64,000 nucleotides of DNA, from contig NZ_SGWZ01000004.1 of NCBI RefSeq assembly GCF_004216755.1, positions 334,158 through 398,157 on the forward strand, read 5' to 3'. Origin of the DNA: Kerstersia gyiorum (GTDB lineage Bacteria; Pseudomonadota; Gammaproteobacteria; Burkholderiales; Burkholderiaceae_B). The notes under the pieces are model-generated. The model searched no databases. It was not told the origin of the DNA and was given only the letters and a program-made list of their open reading frames with translations. The stretch's first letter is position 1. Each line of letters starts with the position of its first letter. A program made the translations under genes and the position numbers. Below, piece after piece: positions 40,087 to 49,364 of this stretch.

Positions 40087-40974
40087 ATGAACGACGTCCA
40101 TCGCCCCATCCTGGTTCTCGGCGCCACCGGTCGGCAAGGCGGATCAGTGGCCAAGGCGCTGCTGAAGGCCCGCTGGCCAGTGCGCGCTTTTGTGCAAGAC
40201 CCATCCGAGCCTGCGTCAATCGCGTTGCGCGAAGCAGGAGCCGAACTCGTGCAAGGGGCATTGCAAGAGACAGATGTCATCGCGTCGGCAATGAAAGATA
40301 TACATGGCGTCTTCTGCGTGATGCCAGCCAATCTGTCGGCAGAAGATGAAGTCCGTTATGGAACGCGTGTCGCGGATCTTGCGGCAAAGTTTCGCGTCGA
40401 TCATTTCATCTACTCTTCAGGCGCTAGCGCTGGAGACGAACTGACAGGTGTGCCGCGCTTCGACGCCAAGCCTCGTATCGAAGCGCATGTCCGTAAACTG
40501 CCGCTCGCGGCAACCATCGTCCGCCCCATGATTTTCATGGAGATGCTGGTGCGTCCAGGCTTTGGCCTTGATGAAGGGCGGCTGGTTTCCTTGATTCAAC
40601 GCGATCATTCGATCCAGCTGACCGCCGTGCAAGACATAGGGAAAATCGTTGCAGCCATTTTCGCGGACAAGGCCCGGTTTGCAAGGATGACGCTGAAGAT
40701 CGCCAGCGACCGCGTGACAGGCCGCGAGCTGGAAGCTGCCTTTTCCGAGGCCGCTGGCCGGCCTATTAGCTATACCCGATTCCCTGATGAGGTGCTGGCA
40801 GCCAATGCCGATCTGGCGCACATGGCATCCAGCCTGGAAGATGGTCCTCTTGCGGAGCGGGTAGACCTGGATCTGATGCGAGAAATCAACCCTGAACTCG
40901 TCTCGTTGCGTTCGTGGTTGATGAATGGTGGACGTGAAAAACTTGAACAGGCGCTACGCAGGAAACAACCGTAG
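40087..40974 (+). CDS. NmrA/HSCARG-type NAD(P)-binding protein
   Basis: The protein has 295 residues from ATG 40087. The NAD(P)-binding loop GATGRQGGSVAKALL opens an atypical short-chain dehydrogenase fold; VRAFVQDPSEPAS fits the cofactor-phosphate contact, and FIYSSGASAG follows. The Tyr-x3-Lys catalytic pair of true dehydrogenases is not evident, as expected for NmrA-like proteins that sense the NADPH/NADP+ ratio or act as modest quinone reductases. It is divergent from the HxlR gene, probably its regulator. A longer in-frame start at 39979 overlaps the HxlR gene and is rejected; no clear ribosome site is present. Confidence 0.87.
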   Translation: MNDVHRPILVLGATGRQGGSVAKALLKARWPVRAFVQDPSEPASIALREAGAELVQGALQETDVIASAMKDIHGVFCVMPANLSAEDEVRYGTRVADLAAKFRVDHFIYSSGASAGDELTGVPRFDAKPRIEAHVRKLPLAATIVRPMIFMEMLVRPGFGLDEGRLVSLIQRDHSIQLTAVQDIGKIVAAIFADKARFARMTLKIASDRVTGRELEAAFSEAAGRPISYTRFPDEVLAANADLAHMASSLEDGPLAERVDLDLMREINPELVSLRSWLMNGGREKLEQALRRKQP

Positions 40975-41126
40975 GTAGGATACGCAACGGAAGAACGGGC
41001 GAGGTGCGCACATGGCGTTTCGTCACTTCGCCGTTTCCTGGCTGCCGCCGAAGCGCCGATTTCGCCTGTGTCGCCGGGCGGCCACAGCGAAGTGACTGCC
41101 TGGCGAAGTGTCAGGACGATGCGGCG

Positions 41127-41675
41127 TCAGCGGTTGCGGGCGTACAAGGCAGCTGTCGTCGCGTCCATGAATAGCAGGTGCCCGTATTCGACCAATTCCA
41201 GCTGGTTGCCGAAGGGGTCCAGGAAATACTGCACGCGCAGGCCCGCGCACGGGCCGTCACTGATGACTATCGGTCCTTCCATGAGAGGCAACCCGCGTTG
41301 TCGCAGGAATTCAATGGCCGCATCCAGGTCACGGACCTTGAAGGCGATATGGCCGAAACCCGGATCGCAGTTGCGCGGAAGGTGGGTGGCGCGGTCGTCG
41401 GGGCGAGTGAAGCTGAACAGCTCCAGCATCAGGTTGGGGCCGAGCGCCAGCATGGCGATCTGGAAGCGGGCATCGGCAACATTCTGATATGCCAGTGTCC
41501 AGTCCCGGCCGTCGGGCTGGCGGGGGAATTCACGCGCGTCGAAGGGACCGAGCCGGTAGAGTTCGATGCCACCGAAGGTGCTGCAATAAAAGGCAGAAGC
41601 GGCATCCATATCGGTCACGGTAAGGCTGACATGATCGACATGCTGCAAGCCTGGCAGGCTGTTCTGTGGGTTCAT
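41127..41675 (-). CDS. VOC-superfamily (glyoxalase/dioxygenase fold) protein
   Basis: The protein has 182 residues. Two beta-alpha-beta-beta-beta modules are readable, the first beginning HVDHVSLTVTDMDAASAFYC and the second GFGHIAFKVRDLDAAIEFLR, ending in the metal-site motif DPFGNQLELVEY. Candidate metal ligands are His in HVSL, Glu in MLELFSF, His in HIAF and Glu in LELVEY. Members include glyoxalase I, extradiol dioxygenases and fosfomycin-resistance enzymes; the substrate here is unknown. It lies downstream of the SotB-like gene but separated by a terminator, so it probably has its own promoter. Confidence 0.87.
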   Translation of the reverse strand: MNPQNSLPGLQHVDHVSLTVTDMDAASAFYCSTFGGIELYRLGPFDAREFPRQPDGRDWTLAYQNVADARFQIAMLALGPNLMLELFSFTRPDDRATHLPRNCDPGFGHIAFKVRDLDAAIEFLRQRGLPLMEGPIVISDGPCAGLRVQYFLDPFGNQLELVEYGHLLFMDATTAALYARNR

Positions 41676-41805
41676 TCTCTATTTGTCTCCTGGTGGCTTC
41701 GTGGTGGCCGGATTTATTTCTGTTTGGATAAATATAGTCCTTAATTATTTTGCCGGCCAGTTGGTCATGCCGTTTTCCTCGGCGCAGATGAATTCTCGCG
41801 GCAAT

Positions 41806-41829
41806 GAAAACGCCGGCCAGGGCCGGCGT
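41806..41829 (-). terminator. Intrinsic terminator after the SotB-like gene
   Basis: ACGCCGGCC (41810-41818) and GGCCGGCGT (41821-41829) are perfectly complementary; with four plus-strand A residues at 41807-41810 the minus-strand transcript ends in U residues. Confidence 0.75.
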
Positions 41830-41861
41830 GTTGATGCTGTATCCGGCCCCCTGTCAGGGGC

Positions 41862-43049
41862 TCAGGCGGGCTTGGCTTGCCAGTAGCGGCGCCAGACGAA
41901 AATCGTCATGGTCAGTGCAAAGGCAATGAACAGGCCGCCGACCGTGCCCAGGCTGTTTATGTCGTAGTGCAGCAATACCGTGCTGCCCATGAGTGCGCCA
42001 CCGCCGATACCGATATTGAAAATGCCGGAGTAGATCGAAGTGGCGACATCGGCGGAATCCGGTGCGCTGGCAAGCACTTTGGATTGCAGGCCCAGGTAAA
42101 CGATGGTCATGGATGCGCCCCACACCATGCAGAGTAGCGTGGTGGTGACGGCCGTGGCAGCGGCGAAGTTCAGGGCAAGCAGACAGAGCAGCAAGACGGC
42201 CAGGGGGCCGGCAAAGGCTTCGAAGGGGTGGCGCGGCGCATGGCGCGTGAAGATCAGCGTGCCGAGAATACCGGCACCGCCGATAACCAGCAGCATGGAT
42301 ACCACGAAGTTTTCGCTGAACCCGCCGACACGGGTCATGAACGGTGTGAAATAGGTATAGGCGGTGAAGTGGCCGGTCACGATGATAAGCGTGAGCAGGT
42401 ACGCTTGCAGCAGCGCCGGGCGCTTGAGCACGGTGGGCAGGTTTTTCAGCGGGGCCGGGTTGGTGCTGGGCAGTGGCGGCAGTAGGCGACGCAGCGTGAG
42501 CATGACAAGCAGGCTGATGCCGGCGATGCACATGAAGGTGATACGCCAGCCGGTCTGGTGGCCCAGCAGCGTGCCCAGGGGCACGCCCAGCACCGTGGCC
42601 AGCGAGCTTCCTGTCACGATGAGACCCAGGCCTTTGGCCTGTTTGCCTTCAGGGGCAAGGCGCACCGCCAGTGGAATGGATATCGACCAGAAGATGGCGT
42701 GGCTACAGGCAATGCCGATGCGTGCCGCCATCAGCGAGGAAAAACTCCATGCAAAGCCTGCCAGGATATGGCTGGCGATGAAGATGGCAAACAGGACGAG
42801 CAGCAGGCGGCGCCGTTCCTGCGCGGCAGTCAGAAGTGTCAGCGGCAGCGACAGGATGGCGACCGTCCAGGCGTAGCCTGTCAGCAGCAGGCCTGTGTGG
42901 GCCACGTCCATGTCGAAGCTGCGTGCGATATCCGGCAGCAGGCCGATCGGGACGAATTCCGTGGTGTTGAAGATGAAAGCGGCCAAGGCCAGGCTGACGA
43001 CCGGCAGCCAGTCACGCCAGCCGGGAGTTGGAGGAGAGGTGGTTTCCAT
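41862..43049 (-). CDS. sotB: MFS sugar-efflux transporter (SotB-like)
   Basis: The 395-residue protein has the length of E. coli SotB (396) and twelve hydrophobic segments. The N-terminal region FNTTEFVPIGLLPDIARSFD, the LLTGYAWTVAILSLPL segment and WSFSSLMAARIGIACSHAIF are very close to SotB/YdeA, a drug:H+ antiporter-1 family exporter that removes arabinose and other sugars. ATG 43049 gives the expected N-terminus; the upstream TTG at 43094 adds 15 unlikely residues. It lies 96 bases downstream of a GcvA-type LysR gene on the same strand. Confidence 0.9.
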   Translation of the reverse strand: METTSPPTPGWRDWLPVVSLALAAFIFNTTEFVPIGLLPDIARSFDMDVAHTGLLLTGYAWTVAILSLPLTLLTAAQERRRLLLVLFAIFIASHILAGFAWSFSSLMAARIGIACSHAIFWSISIPLAVRLAPEGKQAKGLGLIVTGSSLATVLGVPLGTLLGHQTGWRITFMCIAGISLLVMLTLRRLLPPLPSTNPAPLKNLPTVLKRPALLQAYLLTLIIVTGHFTAYTYFTPFMTRVGGFSENFVVSMLLVIGGAGILGTLIFTRHAPRHPFEAFAGPLAVLLLCLLALNFAAATAVTTTLLCMVWGASMTIVYLGLQSKVLASAPDSADVATSIYSGIFNIGIGGGALMGSTVLLHYDINSLGTVGGLFIAFALTMTIFVWRRYWQAKPA

Positions 43050-43145
43050 ATGTGCGCAAGGAGGAGGGGGCCTGGGAATTATAAAAGCGCCCAAGGGTTT
43101 TCACTGATATGGCCGCCATTATTCTATGAGTGCCTGGGTTGCGGT

Positions 43146-44063
43146 CTATGCCGGATTCCGGTTGTCGTGGGCGGCGAAATCCTGCAACAGCCAATTGCGG
43201 AATGTCTGCAGCGAAGGCAGGTGTTCATTTCGCGGTGGGTACACAAGAAAGTAGTTGCGTTTGCTTTGCACCGGCTCGAACAGTTGCACGAGCTGTCCGC
43301 TGGCCAGTTCCTCGGTGACCAGCACCTGTGGTACCAGCCCGATACCCAGGCCAGCCGTCACGGCCTGTATCAAGTGCCCGGTCAGCTCAAAGCTCGGGCC
43401 CATGCGCATGCGCCGGTGCTCCAGGCCGTGCTTGTCGAACCATTCGCTCCAGGCTTCTGGTCGAGTAGTAATGCTGAGCAAGGGATAGGCAACGATATCC
43501 TCAGGCCTGGCCTGGCCGGCAGAAGGAACGGTGTCAGGGCTGGCAATGACGACAAAGTGCTCGGCTTGCAGCGCATGGGCGCGCAGGTCGGGCCAGGGGG
43601 CTGCGCCGCTACCGGCGCAGATGGCGGCGTCCAGCTCGCTGGCATTGAAGTCGGGCGGCGCAATGCGTGAATGCAGGTGGATCATGATGCCGGGATGCTG
43701 GGCATGGAAATCCGCCAGGCGCGGCATCAGCCACTTGGAGCCGAAGGTAGGCAGGACGGCCAGGTGCAGTGAGCCTTGCCCGGATTCGTGCGCGAGCGCC
43801 TGCAGGGTGGCGCTGCGGATGCGGCCAAGGCCGGCGGCCAGCTCGCGCAGGTAGAGGGCGCCGACGGCCGTCAATTCGATTTGCCGGCCATGGCGCGTCA
43901 GCAGGTTGATGCCCAGGGTTTGCTCGAGCGCCTGCACTTGCCGGCTGACGGCGCTTTGTGTCAGCCCCAATTCTTCGGCGGCGCGGGTGAAGCTCAGGTG
44001 GCGGCCGGATGCCTCAAAGGCCGTCAACAGCGACATGGATGGTGTCAGTTTACGAGGATTCAT
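43146..44063 (-). CDS. LysR-family regulator, GcvA-like
   Basis: The protein has 305 residues. The helix-turn-helix (LSFTRAAEELGLTQSAVSRQ) and the start MNPRKLTPSMSLLTAFEASG are typical of the GcvA/AmpR branch, followed by a periplasmic-binding-protein-like effector domain. It is divergent from the ydiJ-like gene 321 bases away and upstream of sotB on the same strand, so either could be its target. The effector cannot be predicted. Confidence 0.92.
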   Translation of the reverse strand: MNPRKLTPSMSLLTAFEASGRHLSFTRAAEELGLTQSAVSRQVQALEQTLGINLLTRHGRQIELTAVGALYLRELAAGLGRIRSATLQALAHESGQGSLHLAVLPTFGSKWLMPRLADFHAQHPGIMIHLHSRIAPPDFNASELDAAICAGSGAAPWPDLRAHALQAEHFVVIASPDTVPSAGQARPEDIVAYPLLSITTRPEAWSEWFDKHGLEHRRMRMGPSFELTGHLIQAVTAGLGIGLVPQVLVTEELASGQLVQLFEPVQSKRNYFLVYPPRNEHLPSLQTFRNWLLQDFAAHDNRNPA

Positions 44064-44384
44064 TCATAAAACTCATGCAAATCGGGCATAAAATCCATTT
44101 TGCATTCTATCCGCGAAGCCGCACAATAGCGCGCATATCCCCTGTCTTGCCTGATGTTTTTCTCAGCGACCCAGGGGATGGCAAAGGATTGCGGCCGATG
44201 GCGGGGAATCCCTTCCGCTCAGTTGCGATTCATTCACATTTATCATTCATTATTGTCCGGATGCGCTGCCCAGGCACGCGCCCACGCCACGCCTGGCCCG
44301 GTAGTGCCGCTTGCGGCAGACTGCATCGTGGCGCCGGCGCCCGCCTGACGATGGCTGGGCCCGCGCATCCGGTAGGTCAAGCCC
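44064..44384. other. Divergent regulatory gap between the GcvA-like and ydiJ-like genes
   Basis: No gene is visible. An A+T-rich patch near 44228-44262 carries repeated ATTCATT and related words and could hold a LysR or metal-regulator site; I could not align it convincingly to a known operator. Confidence 0.5.
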
Positions 44385-47300
44385 ATGATTGCTACCCTCC
44401 CTGTAGAGCGCAAGCTCGCTCCCCATTGCCATGCTTTCCTCGATGCGCTGGCTCGCAGCGGCTTTGAAGGGGATATTGCTCGTGATGACGCCATGCTGAC
44501 AGTGCTGTCCACGGATAACTCCGTGTATCAGCGCTTTCCCCAGGCCGCCGTCTTCCCGCGCCATGCAGAGGACGTGCAGCGGCTGGCGCGGCTGGCGGAC
44601 CAGGCGGAGTTCCAGCAGGTGGTGCTGACGCCCCGTGGCGGCGGTACCGGCACCAACGGCCAGTCGCTGACGGACGGGATCGTGGTGGATATTTCGCGCC
44701 ACATGAACCGGATCCTCGATATTGACGTGGCGAACCGGCGCGTGCGCGTGCAGGCCGGTGTAGTGAAAGACCAGTTGAACGCGGCGCTCAAGCCGCTGGG
44801 TTTTTTCTTTGCGCCGGAGCTGTCGACGTCGAACCGCGCCACGCTGGGCGGAATGATCAATACGGACGCCAGCGGGCAGGGCAGCTGCCGCTATGGCAAG
44901 ACGCGCAACCACGTGCTGGAACTGGATTACGTCTTGCTGGGTGGGCAGCGGATTGCCAGCCATGTCGTCGATGATGACGAGCTGGCGAGGCGTTGCGGCT
45001 TGCCGGGCCGGGCTGGCCTGGTGCACCGGGTGGCCAAGGATATCTTCGATCGCCATCGCGAACGTATCGTGGCGGGCTTTCCGCCGCTGAACCGCTGCCT
45101 TACTGGCTATGACCTGGCTCACCTGCGCGAGACTGACGGCCGTTTCAACCTCAATAGCGTGCTGTGCGGCGCCGAAGGGTCGCTGGGGTTTGTGGTGGAG
45201 GCGACGCTCAATATATTGCCTATCCCCAAGCATTCGGTACTGGTCAATGTGCAGTACGCCGGCTTCATGGATGCCTTGCGGGATGCGCGTGCGCTGATGG
45301 CGACCGAGCCCTTGTCGATAGAAACCGTGGATTCCAAGGTTTTGGGCCTGGCGATGAAGGATATCGTCTGGCATGGCGTGGCTGAATTTTTCCCGGAACA
45401 GGAAAGCGGGCCGGCGCTGGGTATCAACCTGGTTGAGTTCAGCGATGACGACCCTGTAGCGCTGCAAACCATGGTGGATCGCTTCCTGGACGTGCTGCGT
45501 ACCGATGACAGCGTGCAGCGCCTGGGTTATACGCTGGCCGAGGGGCGCGAGAATGTCACCAAGGTGTACGGCATGCGCAAACGTGCCGTCGGCCTGCTCG
45601 GCAACGCCCAGGGCGAAGCCCGGCCGCAACCGTTCGTGGAAGATGCGGCCGTGCCGCCGGAAAACCTGCCGGAATTCATTGCCGAATTCCGTGCGCTGCT
45701 CGATAGTCATGGCCTGCAATATGGCATGTTCGGCCACGTGGATGCAGGCGTGCTGCACGTGCGCCCGGCGCTGGACATGAAGGACCCAGCCCAGGCGGCC
45801 TTGCTGCGCCCGATTTCCGATGCAGTGGCGGCGCTGGCGCAGCGTTACGGCGGACTGCTCTGGGGTGAGCATGGCAAGGGGGTGCGCTCGGAATATGCGC
45901 CCAAGTTCTTCGGCGAGCTCTATCCTTTGCTGCAATCGTTGAAAACGGCGTTCGACCCGCGCAACCAGTTGAATCCGGGCAAGATCGCCACGCCCACGGC
46001 GGCAACCAAGCCCTTGCTGCGCATCGACGGCGTGCCCCTGCGCGGCGAGCGGGACCGGGAAATCGACGAGCGCGTATGGAGCAGCTACGGCGCGGCCATG
46101 CATTGCAATGGCAATGGCGCCTGCTACAACTATGACCCGGACGATGCCATGTGCCCGTCGTGGAAGGCGACGCGCGACCGGGTGCAATCGCCCAAGGGCC
46201 GTGCATCGCTCATGCGCGAATGGCTCTGGCGCCAGCAGAAGGAGGGCGTGGATGTGCTGCAAAGCGCCGAAGTGGCGCGCCGCCAGCCGCTCTGGCGCAG
46301 TTTGCCGGCCAAGGCGGGCAATGCCTGGCGCCGCTGGCGCGGCGAGCAGGATTTTTCGCATGAGGTCTACGATGCCATGGCGGGTTGCCTGGCGTGCAAG
46401 TCCTGTAGCGGGCAGTGCCCCATCAAGGTGGATGTTCCTGCATTCCGCGCGCGTTTTCTGGAGCTTTACCACAGCCGCTACTTCCGTCCGATGAAGGATT
46501 ACCTGGTCGGTTCGCTGGAGTCCACCGTGCCGACCCTGGCGCGTTATCCCAAGGCCTACAACGCCGTCATGGGGGCAGGGCTGACCCGTAAGCTGCTGGC
46601 GCGCACCGCCGGCCTGTCGGATAGCCCCTTGCTAGATACCCGCGACTTTGGTGCCCTGAAACGGCAGTGGCGTGTGGCAATGGCCACGCCACAGGCATTG
46701 GCTGCGCTGAGCCCGGCGGAACGCGCGCGCAGCGTGGTACTGGTGCAGGACGCTTTTACGCGCTATTTCGATACCGGTGTGCTGGCAGACTGGCTGGCGC
46801 TGGTGTCCCTGCTGGGCTTCAGGATCTTTTTGGCGCCTTTCATGCCTAATGGCAAGCCCATGCAGGTGCAAGGCTTTCTGAAGGGTTTTGAAAAAGCGGC
46901 GCGTCGCAATGCGGCCCGACTCAAGGCGTTGGCAGATACTGGCGTGCCGCTGGTGGGGTTGGACCCGGCCATGACGCTGACCTATCGGCAGGAGTACTTG
47001 CGCTTGCTGGGGGATGCCGCGCCTGATGTCCGCCTGCCACAGGAATGGTTGCTGGATGTGGTGCCGGAACCCCAGGCTGGCGCGGTGGTGGATGCACAGC
47101 CGTATCTGCTCATGGCGCACTGCACGGAAAAAACCAATGCCCCCGCAAGTGTGGCGGTATGGCAAAAAGTATTCGAGCGATTTGGGCTTATTCTGAAAAT
47201 GCAAGCAAGCGGATGTTGCGGAATGTCAGGAACTTATGGCCACGAAACGCGTAACCAGGAGACCTCGCGCGTTATTTTCTCGCAGTCCTGGGAACCTGTC

Positions 47301-47507
47301 TTAATTAGCAATGGCGCGACTTCAAGGGTGCTGGCCGATGGTTACTCCTGTCGCAGCCAGGTCAAGCGCTTCTCGCCCTACGAGACACGCCACCCGCTGC
47401 AGGCATTGCGCGATCATGTGCAGCAAAGGATGCACATAAGTTCAGGTGCAGCTATTATTGAGGCTCAGTTAAACACTACAGAATTGTCTGTCTCAATATC
47501 ATCATGA
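44385..47507 (+). CDS. ydiJ: YdiJ-like FAD-linked oxidase / Fe-S dehydrogenase (D-2-hydroxyacid type)
   Basis: The protein has 1040 residues, close to E. coli YdiJ (about 1018), reported as a D-2-hydroxyglutarate dehydrogenase. The N-terminal half is a PCMH-type FAD domain with PRGGGTGTNGQSL (from 83) and a flavin C-terminal domain with YGGLLWGEHGKGVRSEY. Near 668 there is an Fe-S motif CLACKSCSGQCP (Cys 668, 671, 674, 678). The C-terminal part ends with a CCG-type motif (SGCCGMSGTYGHE, Cys 944-945). The layout suggests electrons pass from a 2-hydroxyacid through FAD and Fe-S to a carrier. The C-terminal ~24 residues look like an extra extension. The stop overlaps the ArsR gene by four bases. 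Confidence 0.9.
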   Translation: MIATLPVERKLAPHCHAFLDALARSGFEGDIARDDAMLTVLSTDNSVYQRFPQAAVFPRHAEDVQRLARLADQAEFQQVVLTPRGGGTGTNGQSLTDGIVVDISRHMNRILDIDVANRRVRVQAGVVKDQLNAALKPLGFFFAPELSTSNRATLGGMINTDASGQGSCRYGKTRNHVLELDYVLLGGQRIASHVVDDDELARRCGLPGRAGLVHRVAKDIFDRHRERIVAGFPPLNRCLTGYDLAHLRETDGRFNLNSVLCGAEGSLGFVVEATLNILPIPKHSVLVNVQYAGFMDALRDARALMATEPLSIETVDSKVLGLAMKDIVWHGVAEFFPEQESGPALGINLVEFSDDDPVALQTMVDRFLDVLRTDDSVQRLGYTLAEGRENVTKVYGMRKRAVGLLGNAQGEARPQPFVEDAAVPPENLPEFIAEFRALLDSHGLQYGMFGHVDAGVLHVRPALDMKDPAQAALLRPISDAVAALAQRYGGLLWGEHGKGVRSEYAPKFFGELYPLLQSLKTAFDPRNQLNPGKIATPTAATKPLLRIDGVPLRGERDREIDERVWSSYGAAMHCNGNGACYNYDPDDAMCPSWKATRDRVQSPKGRASLMREWLWRQQKEGVDVLQSAEVARRQPLWRSLPAKAGNAWRRWRGEQDFSHEVYDAMAGCLACKSCSGQCPIKVDVPAFRARFLELYHSRYFRPMKDYLVGSLESTVPTLARYPKAYNAVMGAGLTRKLLARTAGLSDSPLLDTRDFGALKRQWRVAMATPQALAALSPAERARSVVLVQDAFTRYFDTGVLADWLALVSLLGFRIFLAPFMPNGKPMQVQGFLKGFEKAARRNAARLKALADTGVPLVGLDPAMTLTYRQEYLRLLGDAAPDVRLPQEWLLDVVPEPQAGAVVDAQPYLLMAHCTEKTNAPASVAVWQKVFERFGLILKMQASGCCGMSGTYGHETRNQETSRVIFSQSWEPVLISNGATSRVLADGYSCRSQVKRFSPYETRHPLQALRDHVQQRMHISSGAAIIEAQLNTTELSVSISS

Positions 47508-47959
47508 CGATCAGCCCACGTGAAGATCTCGTACAGCGTGAAGAAGCCGCTATTCCGGCCTCCCACTCCGCTGCAGAAGCCCAAGGCCGGAATGCGGACC
47601 CCAGTCCGCGCCCCGGCGCCGCCAAGGGCAAGGGCGGTAGCTTGGCAGCCAAAGCGCTGTGCCAGTTCCTGGATGCCGACGCCGAACAGGCCGCGGCGTT
47701 GTTGCGCGCCGCAGGCAACCCGCGCCGTTTGCTGGTGCTTTGCCTGTTGATAGAAAACGGGGAAATGTCGGTAGGCAGCCTGCTCGAACATCTGGATCTC
47801 AGCCAGTCAGCCCTGTCGCAGCACCTGGCGCGCATGCGCGAAGAAGGCCTGGTGACCTATCGCCGCGCTTCGCAAACCCTCTACTATCGTATCGACGATG
47901 AGCGCGTCCGCCAGTTGATTGCCGCGCTCAAGGATATCTACAGCCCGCAACAGGCTTGA
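47504..47959 (+). CDS. ArsR-family regulator, YgaV-like, lacking one sensor cysteine
   Basis: The protein has 151 residues. The winged helix core (AALLRAAGNPRRLLVLCLL, LSQSALSQHLARMREEGLV) and the end (YYRIDDERVRQLIAALKDIY) are closely similar to E. coli YgaV and to BigR/SqrR, sulfide-responsive repressors that use a cysteine pair. Cys80 (LVLC) is kept, but the C-terminal cysteine (VYCP in YgaV) is Ser147 in IYSP; Cys53 is extra. Sulfide sensing by the usual bridge is therefore doubtful. The first ~45 residues are a low-complexity extension. It overlaps the ydiJ-like stop by ATGA, suggesting co-translation and regulation of the same operon. Confidence 0.85.
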   Translation: MTISPREDLVQREEAAIPASHSAAEAQGRNADPSPRPGAAKGKGGSLAAKALCQFLDADAEQAAALLRAAGNPRRLLVLCLLIENGEMSVGSLLEHLDLSQSALSQHLARMREEGLVTYRRASQTLYYRIDDERVRQLIAALKDIYSPQQA

Positions 47960-48002
47960 TCCCTTACGCCGCCGGGCGCCGGGCGTGGCCTCATCAGCGG
48001 GT

Positions 48003-49364
48003 CTAGTCCGGTGTATCGCCAGCGGTGCCGTTGTCCGCAAAGCTGCTGCGCTGTATGCCATGGCGCTGCAGCTTGTCGTAGAAAGTCTTGCGCGGTATTC
48101 CCAGCGCGGCAATCGTGTCCTTGACACTGCCGCGACAGGCAAGCAGCGTTTGCCTGATCACCTGTGCTTCATAGCGTTCCATGCGTTCCGGCAGCGTCAG
48201 TCCTGCCGGCAGTGCAGGCATGGTCTCGTGCCGCGTCAGCCCCAGCACATGACGCTCGGCGTAATGAGCCAGTTCCCGGACATTGCCTGGCCAGTCATGC
48301 ATTTCCAGCTGGGCCAGGGTTTGCGCATCAGGCGGCGGAGCAGGGCGTGAAAACTTCCTGCCCGCCAGTGCACAGAAATGGGCAAATAGCAGCGGGATGT
48401 CCTCCCTGCGCTCGCGCAGCGGCGGCAGGCGCAGGGTAATGACATTCAAGCGGTAATACAGGTCCGCGCGAAAGTTCGCGCGCTGCGCAGGGTCGCCCAG
48501 GTCGACCTTGCTGGCTGCCACGACGCGCAGGTCCACGGCGCGTTCCTCGTTGCTGCCCAGCGGTTGCACTTTGCGGTTTTCCAGCACGCGCAGCAGGCGG
48601 GTCTGAGCCGCCAACGGCATGCTTTCGATTTCGTCCAGGAACAGCGTGCCCCGGCTGGCATGCTCGATCAAACCGGTGCGGCGTTTCTGCGCGCCGGTAA
48701 AGGCGCCGGCTTCGTGGCCGAACAGCTCGCTTTCGATGATGTTTTCAGGTAGTGCGCCACAATTGACTGCTACCAGATGATGTGGTGCGCGCTTGCTCCA
48801 GCGGTGTAGCAAGGTTGCCACGACTTCCTTGCCGCTGCCGGTTTCACCCTCGATCAGGACGTCGGCGTCGGCGTCGGCGATATGGCGTAGCGTGTTGCGC
48901 AGCCTGGCCATCACTGCGGAATCGCCCAGTAAGGGAGGGCCGCCCGCATCGGTTTGCAACGCTTGTTGCAAGGCGCGGTTTTCCATACAGAGGCGGCGTT
49001 GCGTGGCGGCGTGGCGCGCAGCCGTAAGCAACTGATCCGGCGCATAAGGCTTGGTGAGGAAATCGTAGGCGCCTTCCTGCATGGCCTGCACGGCCATGGC
49101 AATGGTGCCGTGGCCCGTAATGAGGATGACCGGCAATTCCGGGTCGCGGGTGCGTAGCAGGCGGAACAGGTCGATGCCGTTCATGCCGGGCATGCGGATG
49201 TCGCTGATGACAGCGCCGGGGTAGTCGGGTGGCAGCTGCTCCAGGGCTTCCTGGGCATTGTTGAATGCCGTGACCTCGAAACCGGCCAGTTCCAGGCTTT
49301 GGACCGTTGCCGCGAGCAGGTCGGGGTCGTCGTCGATGAAGGCGATGTGCAGGGGCGGAGTCAT
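48003..49364 (-). CDS. dctD: C4-dicarboxylate sigma-54 response regulator
   Basis: The protein has 453 residues. The receiver domain has the acceptor Asp55 (VISDIRMPG) and Lys105 in FLTKPYAP. The AAA+ domain has Walker A GETGSGKE (173-180) and the sigma-54 contact motif GAFTGA (220-225). The C-terminus is a Fis-type helix-turn-helix (DTIAALGIPRKTFYDKLQ). It activates sigma-54 RNA polymerase, here most likely at the dctA promoter at 51379-51395. It overlaps the sensor kinase gene by four bases. The ending RSSFADNGTAGDTPD is a non-conserved tail. Confidence 0.95.
   Translation of the reverse strand: MTPPLHIAFIDDDPDLLAATVQSLELAGFEVTAFNNAQEALEQLPPDYPGAVISDIRMPGMNGIDLFRLLRTRDPELPVILITGHGTIAMAVQAMQEGAYDFLTKPYAPDQLLTAARHAATQRRLCMENRALQQALQTDAGGPPLLGDSAVMARLRNTLRHIADADADVLIEGETGSGKEVVATLLHRWSKRAPHHLVAVNCGALPENIIESELFGHEAGAFTGAQKRRTGLIEHASRGTLFLDEIESMPLAAQTRLLRVLENRKVQPLGSNEERAVDLRVVAASKVDLGDPAQRANFRADLYYRLNVITLRLPPLRERREDIPLLFAHFCALAGRKFSRPAPPPDAQTLAQLEMHDWPGNVRELAHYAERHVLGLTRHETMPALPAGLTLPERMERYEAQVIRQTLLACRGSVKDTIAALGIPRKTFYDKLQRHGIQRSSFADNGTAGDTPD

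Noticed and set aside
41022..41096. 10-base inverted repeat (GTCACTTCGC / GCGAAGTGAC) between convergent NmrA-type and VOC genes
   Set aside because: The 55-base spacing and lack of T-runs make a terminator doubtful, and there is no duplication pattern of a mobile element.
44250..46472. 740-codon minus-strand frame across the ydiJ-like gene
   Set aside because: The plus strand encodes a full-length flavin/Fe-S dehydrogenase; the minus translation is His/Gln/Arg-rich noise.
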